A DNA stretch of 64,000 bases from Okapia johnstoni (GCA_024291935.2 CM044320.1:48054001-48118000), one strand, 5' to 3'. Positions 21,260 through 32,990 are shown, counted from the first letter of the stretch. Notes: a model not told the origin generated them from the sequence alone. Made by a program: numbers and translations.

Positions 21260-24064
21260 CTTGTTTAGATTGCTGTGTTTGGGGTGGCCTTTCTGTATTC
21301 TGGCAGTTTGTGGTTCCTGTTTATTTGAGGTTTCTCCCTGTGGGTGGGGTTGGACGAGTCGCTTGTCAAGGTTTCCTGGTTAGGGAAGCTTGTGTCAGTG
21401 TTCTGGTGGGTGGAGCTGGATTTCTTTTCTCTGGAGTGCAGTGAAGTGTCCAGTAGTGAGTTTTGAAATGTTTGTGGGTTTGGTGTGGCTTTGGGCAGCC
21501 TGTATATTAAAGCTCCAGGGCTATGTTCCTGTGTTGCTGGAGAATTTGTGTGGTATGTCTTGCTCTGGAACTTGTTGGCTCTTGGGTGGAGCTTGGTTTC
21601 ATGTAAGTATGGAGGCTTTTGGATGAGCTTTTATCGATTAATGTTCCATGGAGTCAGGAGTTCTCTGGCGTTCTCAGGTTTTGGATTTAAGCCTCTTGCC
21701 TCTGGTTTTCAGTCTTATTCTTACAGTAGCCTCAAGACTTCTCCATTCATAAGCACTGATGATAAAACATCTAGGTTAATGGAGAAAAGATTCTCCACAG
21801 TGAGGGACACCCAGAAAGGTTCGCTGAGTTACATGGAGAAGAGAAGAGGGAGGAGGGAGATAAAGGTGACCAGGAGGAGGAGAGGGGGAGTCAAAAGGGG
21901 AGAGCACAATCTAGCCAGTAATCAAATCCCTATGTGCTCTCCACCACCTGAAACACCCAGAGAGGTTTACGGATTTACATAGAGAAGAGGGAGGAAGGAG
22001 ATAGAGGTGACCAGGATAAGAAGGGGGGGGGGGTCAAAAGGAGAGAGACAGATCTAGCCAGTAATCAGTTCCCTAAGTTTCTCCACAGCCTGGAATACCC
22101 AAAGAGATTCACAGAGTTGGGTAGAGAAGAGAAGGGGGGAGGGAGGAAATAGAGGTGACTTAGGGGAGAAAAAGAATCAAAAGGGGGAGAGGGCAATCAA
22201 GCCAATAATCACACTCCTAAGTAAAAATGGGTACTGAAGATTGGATTCTTAAAGGTACAAAATTGATAACAAATACCAAAAAGCGAAGATTAAAAATCTA
22301 GAGTAGAGGTTAGACTCTCAAAAATACAATATTAAAAAAACAAAACAAAATCACAAAAGTTATAAAAAATATAGATGAAATTTGCTTTAAAAATAGGGGG
22401 GCTTTTTTTTTTTTTGGAAGGTAATAGTAGGTTATAAAAATGAAAATTAAAGGAGTAATAAAGAACTTAAAATTTTTTTTAATTAAAAAAATGATAATAG
22501 TAAAAATATATCTAGGAATTTCTCTGGAGCTGTTGCAGGCAGTGTGGGGTCAGTTCAGTTTCAGATAGTTCCTTGTTCCAGCTTATACTTCTCAAGGTCT
22601 TTAGGCCCCTTCCAGTGTAGTTGGTGCTAACTACAGGGTTTTAATCTGTTGCACCTGTCACTTCCAAAGCGGTTCCCCCTGTTTATTTTGGCTTCTTCTG
22701 TTTGCAAGTCTCCAGTGTCTAATTTCCATCCTGACACAAGGGGGCAAAAGTAGTCACTTATTTAGGATCACTTGTTCAGTCGTGCTGTGGGGAGGGAGGA
22801 ACACTGCAAACAAATACCACTGGCATGTGTGGGGAGTGCTCGCAGTGTCACGGCCACACTGGGTTTGCCCCCACTCATGGCGTGAGTGCTTTCCCAGTCT
22901 ACACTGCTCAGGCTCCAGGTTGCTCTCCAGGGAACCTGTCTAAAGCGGGCCCTGGGTTGCGAGCACTTCCCCGGTATAAGGTGCTCAGGTTCAGGTTCTT
23001 GGGTACTCCACAAAGGCGCAGATTCGGTTGGGCCTGTGTTTTGTGCCTTTCCCAGGTCTGAGAAGCTCAGGCGACAAGGTGCTTGAGGAGCGCACTCTCC
23101 CCAGGTGGGGTGGGGCATCTTATCACCTCCCTGGTCCTAGCTGCTCAGTTTCCTGGGTGCACAGCGGGAGCACCGTCTCAGGTGTGCTGTGTGTCTCCTC
23201 TAGGGAACTGATTTCTGGCTGCGACCCTCCCGGCGGATGTCAACCATCCAGGATCCCAGGAAGACTCAGTTAGCAACTGGGAGCCTACTTACAGTTTGGT
23301 AGGGGATGCCGTCTCTGGGGCCGAGATTGCCCCTTTCTGGCTCTGGCTGCCGCCCACCTTCCTCCCTGCCTCCGGAGGGGGGTGGGCCGGTCCGCAGCCG
23401 GCTAGCTCTCCTCTGGTATTCGCTCAGTCCTTTGTTCTGTGAGTGGGCAGGCAGTGCCTTAGGTTAGAGCTTTTCACCGGAAAGTTCTCTCTCTCTCTCT
23501 TTTTTCTCTCTCTCTCTAGCTATCCCACTGTTTGGGTTGCTATCTCACGTTAGCTCCCTCAGATTGCCCTCAGGGCATTCATGCCCAGTCCCTACCCTAA
23601 ACAGTGCAGCCTGCGCCACCCTGTTCAGCCCCCACTTGCTGGTGGCGGATGCAAGTGTCCGGGCTACTTCTCTGCTGGGAATTGCCATTAGGCATGTAAT
23701 CTGTGGGGGTTATTTATTTATTTATTTATTTTTCCTCTTGGTTATGTTGCCGTCTGAGATTCCAAAACTCCCCACAGACCCAACGGTGAGAGGGTTTCCT
23801 GGTGTTTGGAAACTTCTCTTTTAGGACTCCCTCCCCGGGACGGGTCTCCATCCCTAACTCTTTTGTCTCTCTTTTTATCTTTTATATTTTGTCCTACCTC
23901 CTTTCAAAGACAATGGGCTGCCTTTCTGGGTGCCTGGTGTCCTCTGCCAGTGTTCAGAAGTTGTTTTGTGGAATTTGCTCCGCGTTCAAATGATCTTTCA
24001 ATGAATTTGTGGGGGAGAAAGTGGTCTGCCTGTCCTATTCCTCTGCCATCTTAGGACCACCCCC
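21260..24064 (-). promoter_or_regulatory. L1 5' UTR / internal promoter region
   Basis: 2.8 kb upstream of ORF1 with a G+C- and CpG-richer section at about 22770-23800, in contrast to the AT-rich host intron. In L1 elements the 5' UTR carries the internal promoter, and often an antisense promoter as well. Antisense activity from this copy would run in the + direction, toward the last WASHC3 exon. Promoter activity is inference from the family. A (CT)n run lies at about 23488-23518 and a TTTA run at 23710-23731. Confidence 0.75.
21793..22225 (-). repeat. Three ~144-bp tandem units in the L1 5' UTR
   Basis: Three diverged direct repeats start near 21793, 21938 and 22081 (spacing 145 and 143). 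Each begins with a CTCCAC… phrase, then a version of ACACCCAGARAGGTT…, an AGAGAAGAGG… purine block, AGAGGTGACCAGG, a GTCAAAAGG block and ATCTAGCCAGTAATCA. They look like promoter monomers of the kind seen in other mammalian L1 5' UTRs. Confidence 0.85.
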
Positions 24065-24159
24065 CATAATCTAAAATTGTACAGCAGAGCAAAGGGGTTT
24101 ATGTTTGACTCATTGCTAGGGAGCAGTGCCAGCATTTCTTCTGTTTCATAGCATGACAG

Positions 24160-24440
24160 CTGCTGCTGCTGCTGCTGCTAAGTCGCTTTAGTCATGTCCG
24201 ACTCCATGCGACCCCATAGATGGCAGCCCACCAGGCTCCACCATCCCTGGGATTCTCCAGGCAAGAACACTGGAGTGGGTTGCTGTTCCCTTCTCCAATG
24301 CATGAAAGTGAAAAGTGAAAGTGAAGTCGCTCAGTCGTGTCTGACTCTTCATGACCCCATGGACTGCAGCCTACCAGGCTCCTCCATCCATAGGATTTTC
24401 CAGGCAAGAGTACTGGAGTGAGTTGCCGTTGCCTTCTCCG
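24160..24440 (-). mobile_element. BOV-A2 SINE
   Basis: Two antisense Bov-A units with a (GCT)n start (24160-24180) and the GTGAAAAGTGAAAGTGAAG linker. Flanked by CATGACAG at 24152-24159 and 24445-24452, extendable to 11 of 12 bases (ATARCATGACAG). Confidence 0.95.
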
Positions 24441-24452
24441 ATAACATGACAG

Positions 24453-25500
24453 ACATGGTATTAAAAACTAAGTCAGAACTCGGCCATAATTCATAATAAC
24501 AAGTAAGTAGGAGACGATACATTTTCTTATTTTAGCAATAATTATTATATTTGTGGCAAAGAAGAGTTTTGTTTGTTGGTATCTTAAATCTTATTAAGAA
24601 TCAAGGAGCCTGAGGGAAAAATAAGTTTTGTAGCTTTTAATTACTAAAACAGCAGCTGTATTAGTCTTCCTTCTCCTCTTAGTTTCCCCCAGGTATACTT
24701 TGCTTAATTTGCTTTCTTGGTAAGAGTGAATAGGTGCTGAGTGATAGTGCTGCCACATTGATTAAATGATTTACTAACAAACACTATGGAACCTATCAAG
24801 TTGACTGTTTTAATGACACCAATAAATTTCCTGTGGTTTTTTATAGCACATCTATACAAAGCTGGAGTTTAACCATTCTCACATCATCTTATGCCAAGGG
24901 AATCTTCAAGACATTATTTTTATGAACTCACTCTGCTTATGTTTATCTGATGATAAAGCGTATAAGTGAAAACACTCAGCAGACATTAAGAACCACCTTT
25001 GAACAGTCACTCTCCTCACCTACAAGATTTCCGTATTGCCTGTGTTTCTTACTGGCCATTCTTGAAATCTCTTCCATTTTTAAATTACTCCCTTCAGCTT
25101 TCCTGAACATGAAGGTTTTCTTTTTCTTTCTACTTCTAGCTTTCCTCTCTCTGTACCTTACGGACACTTGGAGGTTGCAAGGATTTAGCACTGGTCATGC
25201 CAGCCTCTCCAGATCACATCTCTGTCTGTCATTGTGTCTCCATGGTAATGAGAAGCAGAAAGTGCTGAAGTAGCATACTGTGTAAGGACTGGCAGGAGGA
25301 AACGGTGCCATGGCCTGTATAGGAATAGCACTGAATCCCCATGGTACTGGAGAAGCCTGTGAGAAGCATGCTGTGGTAGAGAGCAGGAGGCTCTCAGTTA
25401 AGGATGCAGACTTGGCAGATTTATTAGCAGCAATATTCTAGGATGAACCTAATTTACAGTTAGTGATTTTTTTTCCAACTGGAAAAACCGTTCAATGTCT
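24453..25500. other. Intronic sequence before the last WASHC3 exon
   Basis: Appears mostly unique. I see no further exon or nameable repeat. It ends in the poly-T tract that precedes the splice acceptor. Confidence 0.5.
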
Positions 25501-25529
25501 CTTTTTTTTTTTTTTTTCCTTCCTTTTAG

Positions 25530-25614
25530 GAGGCCAGATGCTCCAGTGCCTGATGGTGAAGGTGAAAAACACACAGAAGAAAGTTCAGATAGCGAATCTT
25601 CTTTTAGTGACTAA
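25530..25614 (+). CDS. WASHC3: WASHC3 (CCDC53) last coding exon
   Basis: Coding part of the terminal exon. The acceptor (CCTTCCTTTTAG) follows a long pyrimidine tract with a T17 run. The first base G completes the Glu codon begun at 4682-4683. The next 27 codons read R-P-D-A-P-V-P-D-G-E-G-E-K-H-T-E-E-S-S-D…, ending E-S-S-F-S-D, then TAA at 25612-25614. This acidic, Ser-rich tail is the known C-terminal end of WASHC3; small substitutions relative to the human tail as I remember it (for example H-T in place of T-V) are consistent with an orthologue. Together with 4619-4683 it gives the last 49 residues of the protein. No frame damage is seen, so this is the functional gene rather than a retrocopy: the intron and splice sites are present. 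Confidence 0.93.
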
Positions 25615-25843
25615 ACTTAATTTTCATAATAATTACATATACATGTGTTAGTGCACCTTTGCATTCTATAAGAGAGCCTGAACTGTAATTCTTAGTTATA
25701 AAAACATTAAGTGGCTACAGATCTGCCACCAGGCTTCCTCTATGTTAAAATAAATAAATAAATAAAGCATTTATAATAAGCTGGCAGTATGTCTTGTTAC
25801 CAAAATAAAGGGCCCTGCTGAGAAATAGAATAGCCTAAATAAA
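25615..25843 (+). promoter_or_regulatory. WASHC3: WASHC3 3' UTR with clustered poly(A) signals
   Basis: Short 3' UTR. Overlapping AATAAA hexamers lie at 25749-25766 (an AATA-type run), followed by others at 25804-25809 and 25838-25843. The first cluster would place cleavage near 25780-25790; the others could serve longer forms. Confidence 0.75.
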
Positions 25844-26286
25844 GTACTAAGATGGAGTATTTCAGAGATGCAAGGAGGATGTGAATGAAGACAATGTGAG
25901 GTTAGTGATCAAAAATAGACTCAATGCAAAAAAAAAATGAATTTGGCAAAGTGAATGATTCAATTTTTGTGAATACTTTAGCATGAAAAGTATTATGTAC
26001 GCTTGTATCATAAAAGTTGTTAAATTTCTGGCAGAAAGTAATACTGGATTGAAATTTTTTGTGACAACTGGAAGCTTATATATCACATTTATTGTGGGTC
26101 TGGAACTTACTGGTAGTATTTATTAGCATGTAAAGCTTTTCACAGCTTGCGCATTAGTTAGATATACCATCAAAGTCAGATATTTGTCATCAGAAAGAAA
26201 TTAAATTGTAGGTAGTTTCAATGTGGTTCAGAGTGAGCTGATGGCAGAAGCTGACAAAAGGATATGATGTGGGACAAAAGAGGTGT
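25844..26286. other. Intergenic sequence, unassigned
   Basis: Downstream of WASHC3; AT-rich with nothing recognisable. Confidence 0.5.
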
Positions 26287-26298
26287 TTTCTGCTATCT

Positions 26299-26574
26299 GC
26301 TGCTGCTGCTGCTAAGTCGCTTTAGTCGTGTCCGACTCTGTGCAACCCCATAGACGGCAGCCCACCAGGCTCCTTCGTCCCTGGGATTCTCCAAGCAAGA
26401 ATATTGGAGTGGGTTGCCATTTCCTTCTCCAATGCATGAAAGTGAAAAGTGAAGGTGAAGTCACTCAGTCGTGTCTGACTCTTCGCGACCCCATGGGCTG
26501 CAGCCTACCAGGCTCCTGTGTCCATGGGGTTTCCCAGGCAAGAGTACTGGAGTGGGGTGCCATTGCCTTCTCCG
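26299..26574 (-). mobile_element. BOV-A2 SINE
   Basis: Antisense double Bov-A unit starting with a (TGC)n run. Flanked by a perfect 12-bp target duplication TTTCTGCTATCT at 26287-26298 and 26575-26586. Confidence 0.96.
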
Positions 26575-26599
26575 TTTCTGCTATCTACCCCTTGCCTAT

Positions 26600-29500
26600 T
26601 CAGAATTGAGTCCCATGTTACATCTACCCATCACCGTATCTTCAAAATGATGAGCAGTCACAGTTTGTTGAAGACTACCCAGGAGGATTAGTGAGACAAG
26701 CTATAGTTCCTATTGCTACAACTGAACCAAAGACCAAAACTCATATTTATCATCTCCTTCCTGCACCACGAATTTGAGGCTTTGCTTGCTCTCTTTCAGA
26801 AACTCAGCAGGTCTAGTTTAGCTGCCTGGTAGAGTGACCCAGACCTTCATCCCTTCAGAGATCTAGGGCTTTGGTTACTTTGCCCCTTTTCAGCTACAGT
26901 TACCACATTTGTTTGCTGTTCACACCAGGCATGGAAGCATCAGGAATCAGGCAAATCACTGAATTGCATGAGTTCCAGATACATCTTCCTTGTTTCATTT
27001 TATAGTTGTAATCCTTACGCCTCATTAACCAACACATTAACTCCCTTTTTTTGTTTGCTTGTTGCCCCAGAGACATGAGCAGTCCAGCAGGATCAGGTGG
27101 CAGCAGTTCTGTTTAAATCTTACCATGCTTCTTGATAGAAATGTGTTAGCTTTTTCCTGTTCCCCTGGAAATAACCTCCAATCCCGCAGAGCCTAAGGTG
27201 GTAAGGGTGGGAAGCACCATTATGCCCATAGGTCACTGAGAATGCTGGAGGGCCAGTCCTCTTTCTATCCCGTTGGCTCTTAGCTGCATGAATCCTAGCA
27301 GTTGGGGACATGGAATCACATACTGGCTTTTGGTACAGTGCATGTATCCCATCCTGAAAAACAGCACCCCAACCCTGCAGGCTGTCGTCTCCAAGCTGGT
27401 GTCTAAGCAGACAACATGATAGTTCATTTCACGGTTCCTTTTTGACTGCTTCTAGATAATGCTGCATATGTTAGGATCATGGATCCAATAATTCATGTTG
27501 CTCTTCATTTGCCACAAAATAGTTCCTTGATCTGAGGTGAGGTAATGCAAGATACCATGTTGGTAATAGGCGTTCTGTAGACTTACCAGTAATGATGACA
27601 GAGGGACTGATGAAAGGGAAAACAAGAATACAAATTAATTACAATGGGAGAGAATTGCTTCCTCCTCCAAGATGGAAGAAAATTAATGCAAATAACTTGC
27701 CCCCAAGTGACTAATTTATCTTCTGGATTGTTACAAAATCACTGGTCTCTACTGCTGACACATCATGTATTCAATAGTGGCATAACTACATCAGCCTTAG
27801 AGAAAGCCCAAGTTGTTGGATTCATGCATAACCTCCATCTCTGCCATCACACTTACTTCACTTATGGGTTTGTTGTGGAAGCCTCTAGTGGTCAAGGACA
27901 AGGCTGGCTGAAATCTACTGAAAGAATCATCCTATCCACCTAATCTTTGCCTCCTCAGCCGAGTGCTCTTTTGTTGACATTCCATGATACAAAAATCTAC
28001 ACACTTTTCTGTAAAAAAAAAAAAAAAGTTATAGAAAAATTTATATTTATCCTTAACTCAGGCCACATCTTTCTCCATCACCATGCATGACCAAGTACAC
28101 TATCTGAAGCTGGGTCTGTCAGGAAGATTTTTTCCCAATCACTAATCCTTCTAGCCACCTGTGAGAGAGGCTAAGTGTGAAAAACAGCCATTTTTGGCTC
28201 ACACCAAGATATCAAACTGGTGCACCCAGGAACAAGGCCCACATTTTCCTTCTCTGCCATCTGGTATTTAATACCTCAGCAGTAGCTTTACTTCTTCACT
28301 TCTCCCTGTCTCCATGCCCTTTCTCATAAAATTTCATTGCCTTTGCATTCTGGGTGGAACATTCTGCCTCACTTGAGACTCTGAACTTAGACATGTGATC
28401 TTCTTTGGGTCAATAGAATGTTAATAAATCTGATCCAAGCAAAAACTTGAAAAATACTGGAGTGATTGGTCTGCCTTCTCACATGCTTCTGCCACTGATA
28501 TGGAAACATGACTGGGATAGTCTGATGAAGAAAGAGATGCGTGGAGCAGAACTAAGTTGTTCTAGTGACTTAGCAGCTAATCCCAGGATGTGAGAAAGCC
28601 CAGCCAAGATCAGAAAACCTCCCTAGCCAATTCGCAGCTGGCCCTTGACGCCTCAATAATGAACGCTCATGGTTGAGTATCAAAGATATTTTTGGTTATT
28701 ACAAAACATTATTGCAGCAATAAATACTGATACAACTGACCATAGGGGGTTCTCCATGGGTCACAGGAGTAGGTTAAGGAGATACATCACTGCATGAGAA
28801 GTAAATGATACGGGAACCTAGGCTACTTGTCTATGTAACTTACATGTGCCCTCTGGACTTACTCAGGCTTGATCCCAGATGTATCATTTGCATCAAATAA
28901 TGGTTTGTTACTGTTACTATCTGACCTTATGATTTGATGAACCTGACACCTAGCTCATGACAGGTAGCTCTGGTTCATAACTTGTTGTCATATAGGAGCA
29001 GATTCTCAGAGTCTTAGGCACAGAGGCATGCCAAGGGTTGCTTTTCAAACAATGAGAGGTTGTTCCAGAACCTAATGGCTGTACTGTTAGTCTTCCGTTG
29101 GAGCTTGTCAGAGATGCCATACAATGTCCTACCACAGATATTTGTAGCATTGAAAATCTGTCATATAGCCTGAGCAGGAGAGCCGCTTGCATCACAGCCT
29201 GAGCCTGCAGCAGAGTGCTCTCTCTTGCTCTGAGTCCCACTTGAAATGAGAAGCTTCCAACTCTTCCCCAAATATGAGTGAGAGCAGCATTTAACTTCAA
29301 GAGTCAAAGTTACTATCTTAATGGTAGAGGGTGCAAGTTCAATAACTTGTCCTTAACTTGGAGGGCATGTCCCAGCATCCTCCAGACCATTGGACCCCTA
29401 AAATCTGCAGGGGTCTGAATCTTCCATTCTATGGCTTGTGTGTGTCTTATAGAGCACCAGGAGTCTTCTCTACTTCCTCTTCACTAGATTTGATTAGCCT

Positions 29501-31945
29501 GATTTATCAGTATAGGGGAACAGAATGAAGTTCCGTGGAATAACAAGATGAACAAGATACCAGCAGACTTCCCTGTGGGAGAGAAGAGGAGAGTGATAAT
29601 AGGTTAACATGCTTTGTGCCATCCTTCCAATGTTAACATAAACACTTTTGATGTTCTTAATGATTGAAGAAAAAAGTTTGTCAAATCAGCAGCCACATGC
29701 CATGCCAGAGCTTGCATTGATATGTTCCAGAAAAAGTATATTAATTGTCATGGCAGCCATGATCGGTTCTGACACTTTGTTGAGTTTATGGTAGTCAGCT
29801 GTCGCCTACCATGATGCTTATGGTTTTAGCAGGGGCCTTACAGGTGAATGCAGAAGGTGCCACCTCTGCATTCTTTACGTCTTTGAAGGTGGTGCCCATC
29901 TCTGCAGTTCTACTCAAGAGTGCAATATTGGTTTTGGATTACTATCTTACCTGGGGAAGAGGGGTACAATTTTAGAGATTTCTGCCTGATCCTCCCCACC
30001 ATATGGATTTTATTCCACATGGCAGGGAACCAATGTAAAACTGTTAAGAAAATTCCAGGGACCCATCTGGATCAATTGGAACTACTCTAAGATGGACTGG
30101 AGCCAGGACTTCATTTATTACCTGGTATCCGTAAGTTCCCACTCTAAGTGTGGAACACGACATTTTAGATCACTTGGTATCAATTCAATTCAGCCCTCTT
30201 ATCCAACTACCTTTGAAAGGATTGCATTGTAAAGTTACTTTGATAAGTTGCTTATGGTACTCTAGAGAAAGTAGGCAAATATTTATTCTATATATTTGTA
30301 GTGGCTTAGGTAGCATCCTTCAAAGAGCACTGGCCACCTTTTCAACCGATGGACATAAAATAATGGTTATAGGATAACACTTTTCCATTATATAACAGTT
30401 GACATCAACTTTCTGCTAACCACCTCTTGATTTTGGGGGTTTTATAAGTAAAACTACACTCTAGTCTACTGCCTTCCACCTTGAACATGAGGTACACTGT
30501 GCTCCCTACACATCAAGGAACCTCAGTTGCCCCTTCAGCTTTGCTGCTACTTTGCCAGAGATATTTGGAATACCACTACCTGCCCCCAGCCATTAACTCT
30601 ATCATCTCAACTAATGCAAGAGAGCCCAATCTTGTGACATCATTTCCTACTGTGAATTCTGGTCTAGATAATTCTAATTTTCTCAAAGATATTGTTGCCA
30701 TTCTCATTAATACAGTCTTTAATGCCTTAGTAAACAGAGTGGTCTCTGGGCTCTTCCTGGGAAAACAGTAGGCTAGTTTTCTCAACACATGACATAAATC
30801 CATTCTAACATTCCTGCCTCTTTGAGTCATTAGCCTCTTCTTTAGTACACAAGGCAATTCCAGCATCTCCATCTCATTTGGTGTAGGCCACCAAATTTCA
30901 AGGAGTCATTCCAATAGCCTGTTAGCACCTACTGTCCTTGCCAAGATGTTAAATCTTAAATCATAAGAGAGTGTTCCCATGTCAATAAACTCTCCTCTAT
31001 CCAGTCTTATATTCTGCCACTCTGGTCCAGCACATTCAAGATCTATTCCCACACATGTTCTCCAAACTCCTGCCAGTAATTATTAGCCAGTTCCTACAGT
31101 TCTTTCAGTAAAAGCTATCTGTTCCCAGATCAAGAACTATGTTTTCTCTCTCAGCTCAGACTTGGCATTAGTTATTCTTCTCATGGCAATGGGAGGAAAA
31201 GAGTTCAATTTTGAGGTCATCAGAGTCATCTTACGAGACATTACTTCAGGTGGCCGCTGCCTAGTCTCCAGCTAAGGGGAGGCTGCTCTTCTCTAGAGAG
31301 GGAGAAAGAGCTGCTTTGTCTGGTGTGGAAGATTCAGAGAAAACCAGGAATTCAAGCTGTTCAAGCACATCTACCAAAATTGTCTTAACCCGAGTGTCAG
31401 TCCCTGTCCTTTGCTATCAGAGCTATGATACTAGCAAAGGAGACTTGTAAAAGCTGCAAATTTCCTCTCCTTTGCAGCTCTGCCACCCTTACAATTACAA
31501 TCTGAGCCTGATTATCAATCACTATGGAAGTCCTATGGCTAAGGCGATATTGGTCACTCTAAACACTGCCAAGGTGACCTTCTGGCTTTCAGTGTGCCCT
31601 AATTTAACAGTTGGCTGATCAGAATTTGTTACTTTCTTTTTTCAAGGCTTCCAAGGCAGTTAACAAATGCTAACAAATTCCACGGTCCTTTACCCCCAAA
31701 CCATTCTAGGGACAGAGATACTGGATAACCCATTTCTTCTTGTTTCATTCCATCCCAGGTGAGATTCCCAGGAATTGAGATGCAGGCCAGGGATTACCAT
31801 CACCCTGCTTATCCTACCAATGAGGTAAGTGATCCCATTCCAGAATCCCATCCTCATGGTCTGTTTATGAGGATCACTCTCATACCAAATTCATGTGTTA
31901 TAGTCCTCCAAAACAGACCTTGAGACAAACATTTGTGTACAAGTA
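26600..31945 (-). mobile_element. ERVL-type endogenous retrovirus internal region, decayed
   Basis: Minus-strand remnant of an old class III (ERVL/HERV-L-like) provirus. Segments recognisable in plus-strand order are the pol 3' part (about 26650-27960), more pol including the reverse transcriptase-RNase H connection (28740-29330), upstream reverse transcriptase (about 29740-29960) and protease/gag-side sequence (about 30000-31000). The longest open minus-strand stretches are only 116 codons (29300-28950) and 98 codons (30872-30576). Many stops and frameshifts are present, so no gene is intact. I could not identify flanking LTRs. An MLT1 LTR at 28350-28735 interrupts it. The family name rests on recognition at nucleotide level, and the outer limits are approximate. 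Confidence 0.7.
28350..28735 (+). repeat. MLT1-type MaLR LTR
   Basis: Reads like an MLT1 LTR: TTTGGGTCAATAGAATGTTAATAAA near the start, a GAGCAGAACTAAGTTGTTC middle and the AATAAATACTGATACAACT end. It sits inside the ERVL remnant. Confidence 0.65.
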
Positions 31946-32072
31946 GTTGATCTGGGAATTAATCCTAGAGAGTGGGAGAGCAGGAAGAATGAGAGAGGGA
32001 AGAAAATGTAACACAAGGATATATTATCAAGATTTCTGTTGGGAGTGTTTGGGACTTGATTCCAGGATGAGC
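31946..32072. other. Short old-repeat-like sequence
   Basis: Sequence around 31905-32060 resembles a common old LTR-like phrase (ACAAGTAGTTGATCTGGGAATTAATCC), but I cannot assign it. Confidence 0.3.
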
Positions 32073-32403
32073 TCCTATTTATTTATTTGTTTATGTATTG
32101 GCTGTGCTGGCTCTTCATTGCTGCCTGGGCTTTCATCTCATTGCAGTGAGTAGGGGCTACTCTCTAGCTGTGATGCGTGGACTTCTTCTTGCTGTAGCCT
32201 CTCTTGTTGAGGAGCACAGGCTGTAGGTTACTCGGGCTTCAGTAGTTGTCATTCCCAGGCTCTAGAACACAGGCTCAGTAGTTGTGGCGCATGGGGCTTA
32301 GTTGCTCTGCAGCATGTGGGATCTCCCCAGATCAGGGATCAAACCCACTTCTTCTGCATTGGCGGGTGGATTCTTTACCACTGAGCCACCAGGGACACGC
32401 CCA
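32073..32403 (-). mobile_element. CHR SINE (tRNA-derived), long form
   Basis: Antisense CHR-type SINE. The plus strand starts with an A-tail complement (TATTTATTTATTTG), passes through the 'tgcagcatgtgggatc' and 'gatcagggatcaaaccca' landmarks, and ends in the tRNA-like head complement ACCACTGAGCCACCAGGG. Confidence 0.9.
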
Positions 32404-32750
32404 GCACCCCTTTAGAAATGAGCAGGTGCTTCTCAGAACTGTCCACTAGAAGAACTAGAGGTTGGAGCATATATCCACTAGTCTGGACCCATTAGTTGAG
32501 GACATTTCTCCTCTCCACTTTGGGGATACATTTGCATTTAGGCCTCAAGGGCTCCCATGACCTGGAAAAGGACACTGTCAGGAAGTGGAGAGATGGGGCA
32601 TTCGTTTGAAGGGGGTTGTTGTCAGTGAGAGGTGAGTCTGAGGTTGAGGTGAACTGTCCACTACCTGTGGCTGAAATCTAAGGTGGGCCCGCGAAAGTGT
32701 TTCAAGGCACTACCAGAAGCATCCACTACAGCTTCCAAAACACCAAACTG
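32404..32750. other. Intergenic sequence, unassigned
   Basis: No feature supported. Confidence 0.45.
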
Positions 32751-32758
32751 ACCTGAAC

Positions 32759-32982
32759 CTGTGTGTGTGCTAAGTCGCTTCAGTCGTGTCTGACCCTGTG
32801 TGACCATATGGACTGTAGCCCACCAGGCTCCTCCGTCCATGGGATTCTCCAGACAAAATACTAGAGTGGGTTGCCATGCCCTCCTCCAGGGATCTTCCAA
32901 ACCCAGGGATTGAACCCATGTCTCTTACATCTCCTGCATTGACAGGCAGGTTATTTGTCATTAGCGCTACCTGGAGCGCCCA
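32759..32982 (-). mobile_element. Bov-tA SINE
   Basis: Antisense Bov-A body and tRNA-like head (ends ATTAGCGCTACCTGGAGCGCC) with a short (GT)n at its tail. Flanked by ACCTGAAC at 32751-32758 and 32983-32990. Confidence 0.94.
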
Positions 32983-32990
32983 ACCTGAAC

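Larger units (their letters stand above)
16109..24064 (-). mobile_element. Near full-length L1 (ruminant L1-BT type), antisense in WASHC3
   Basis: A 7,956-bp insertion bounded by the perfect 11-bp target duplication CATAATCTAAA at 16098-16108 and 24065-24075. On the minus strand the order is 5' UTR (24064 to ~21260), ORF1 (21259-20335), a short spacer, ORF2 (~20290-16466), 3' UTR and poly-A (plus-strand poly-T at 16109-16118). The 5' start (reverse complement of GCCATCTTAGGACC) suits a complete 5' end rather than the usual truncation. Both ORFs carry stops and frameshifts, so the copy is dead for autonomous movement. It sits antisense to WASHC3 and ends about 1.47 kb before the last exon. Confidence 0.95.
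4684..25529 (+). other. WASHC3: Last intron of WASHC3 (20,846 bp)
   Basis: Defined by the GTAAGT donor at 4684 and the acceptor ending TTTTAG at 25529, which follows a long poly-T/pyrimidine tract (25501-25527). About half of it is transposable element, dominated by the 8 kb antisense L1. No extra exon with convincing splice sites was seen inside it. Confidence 0.88.
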
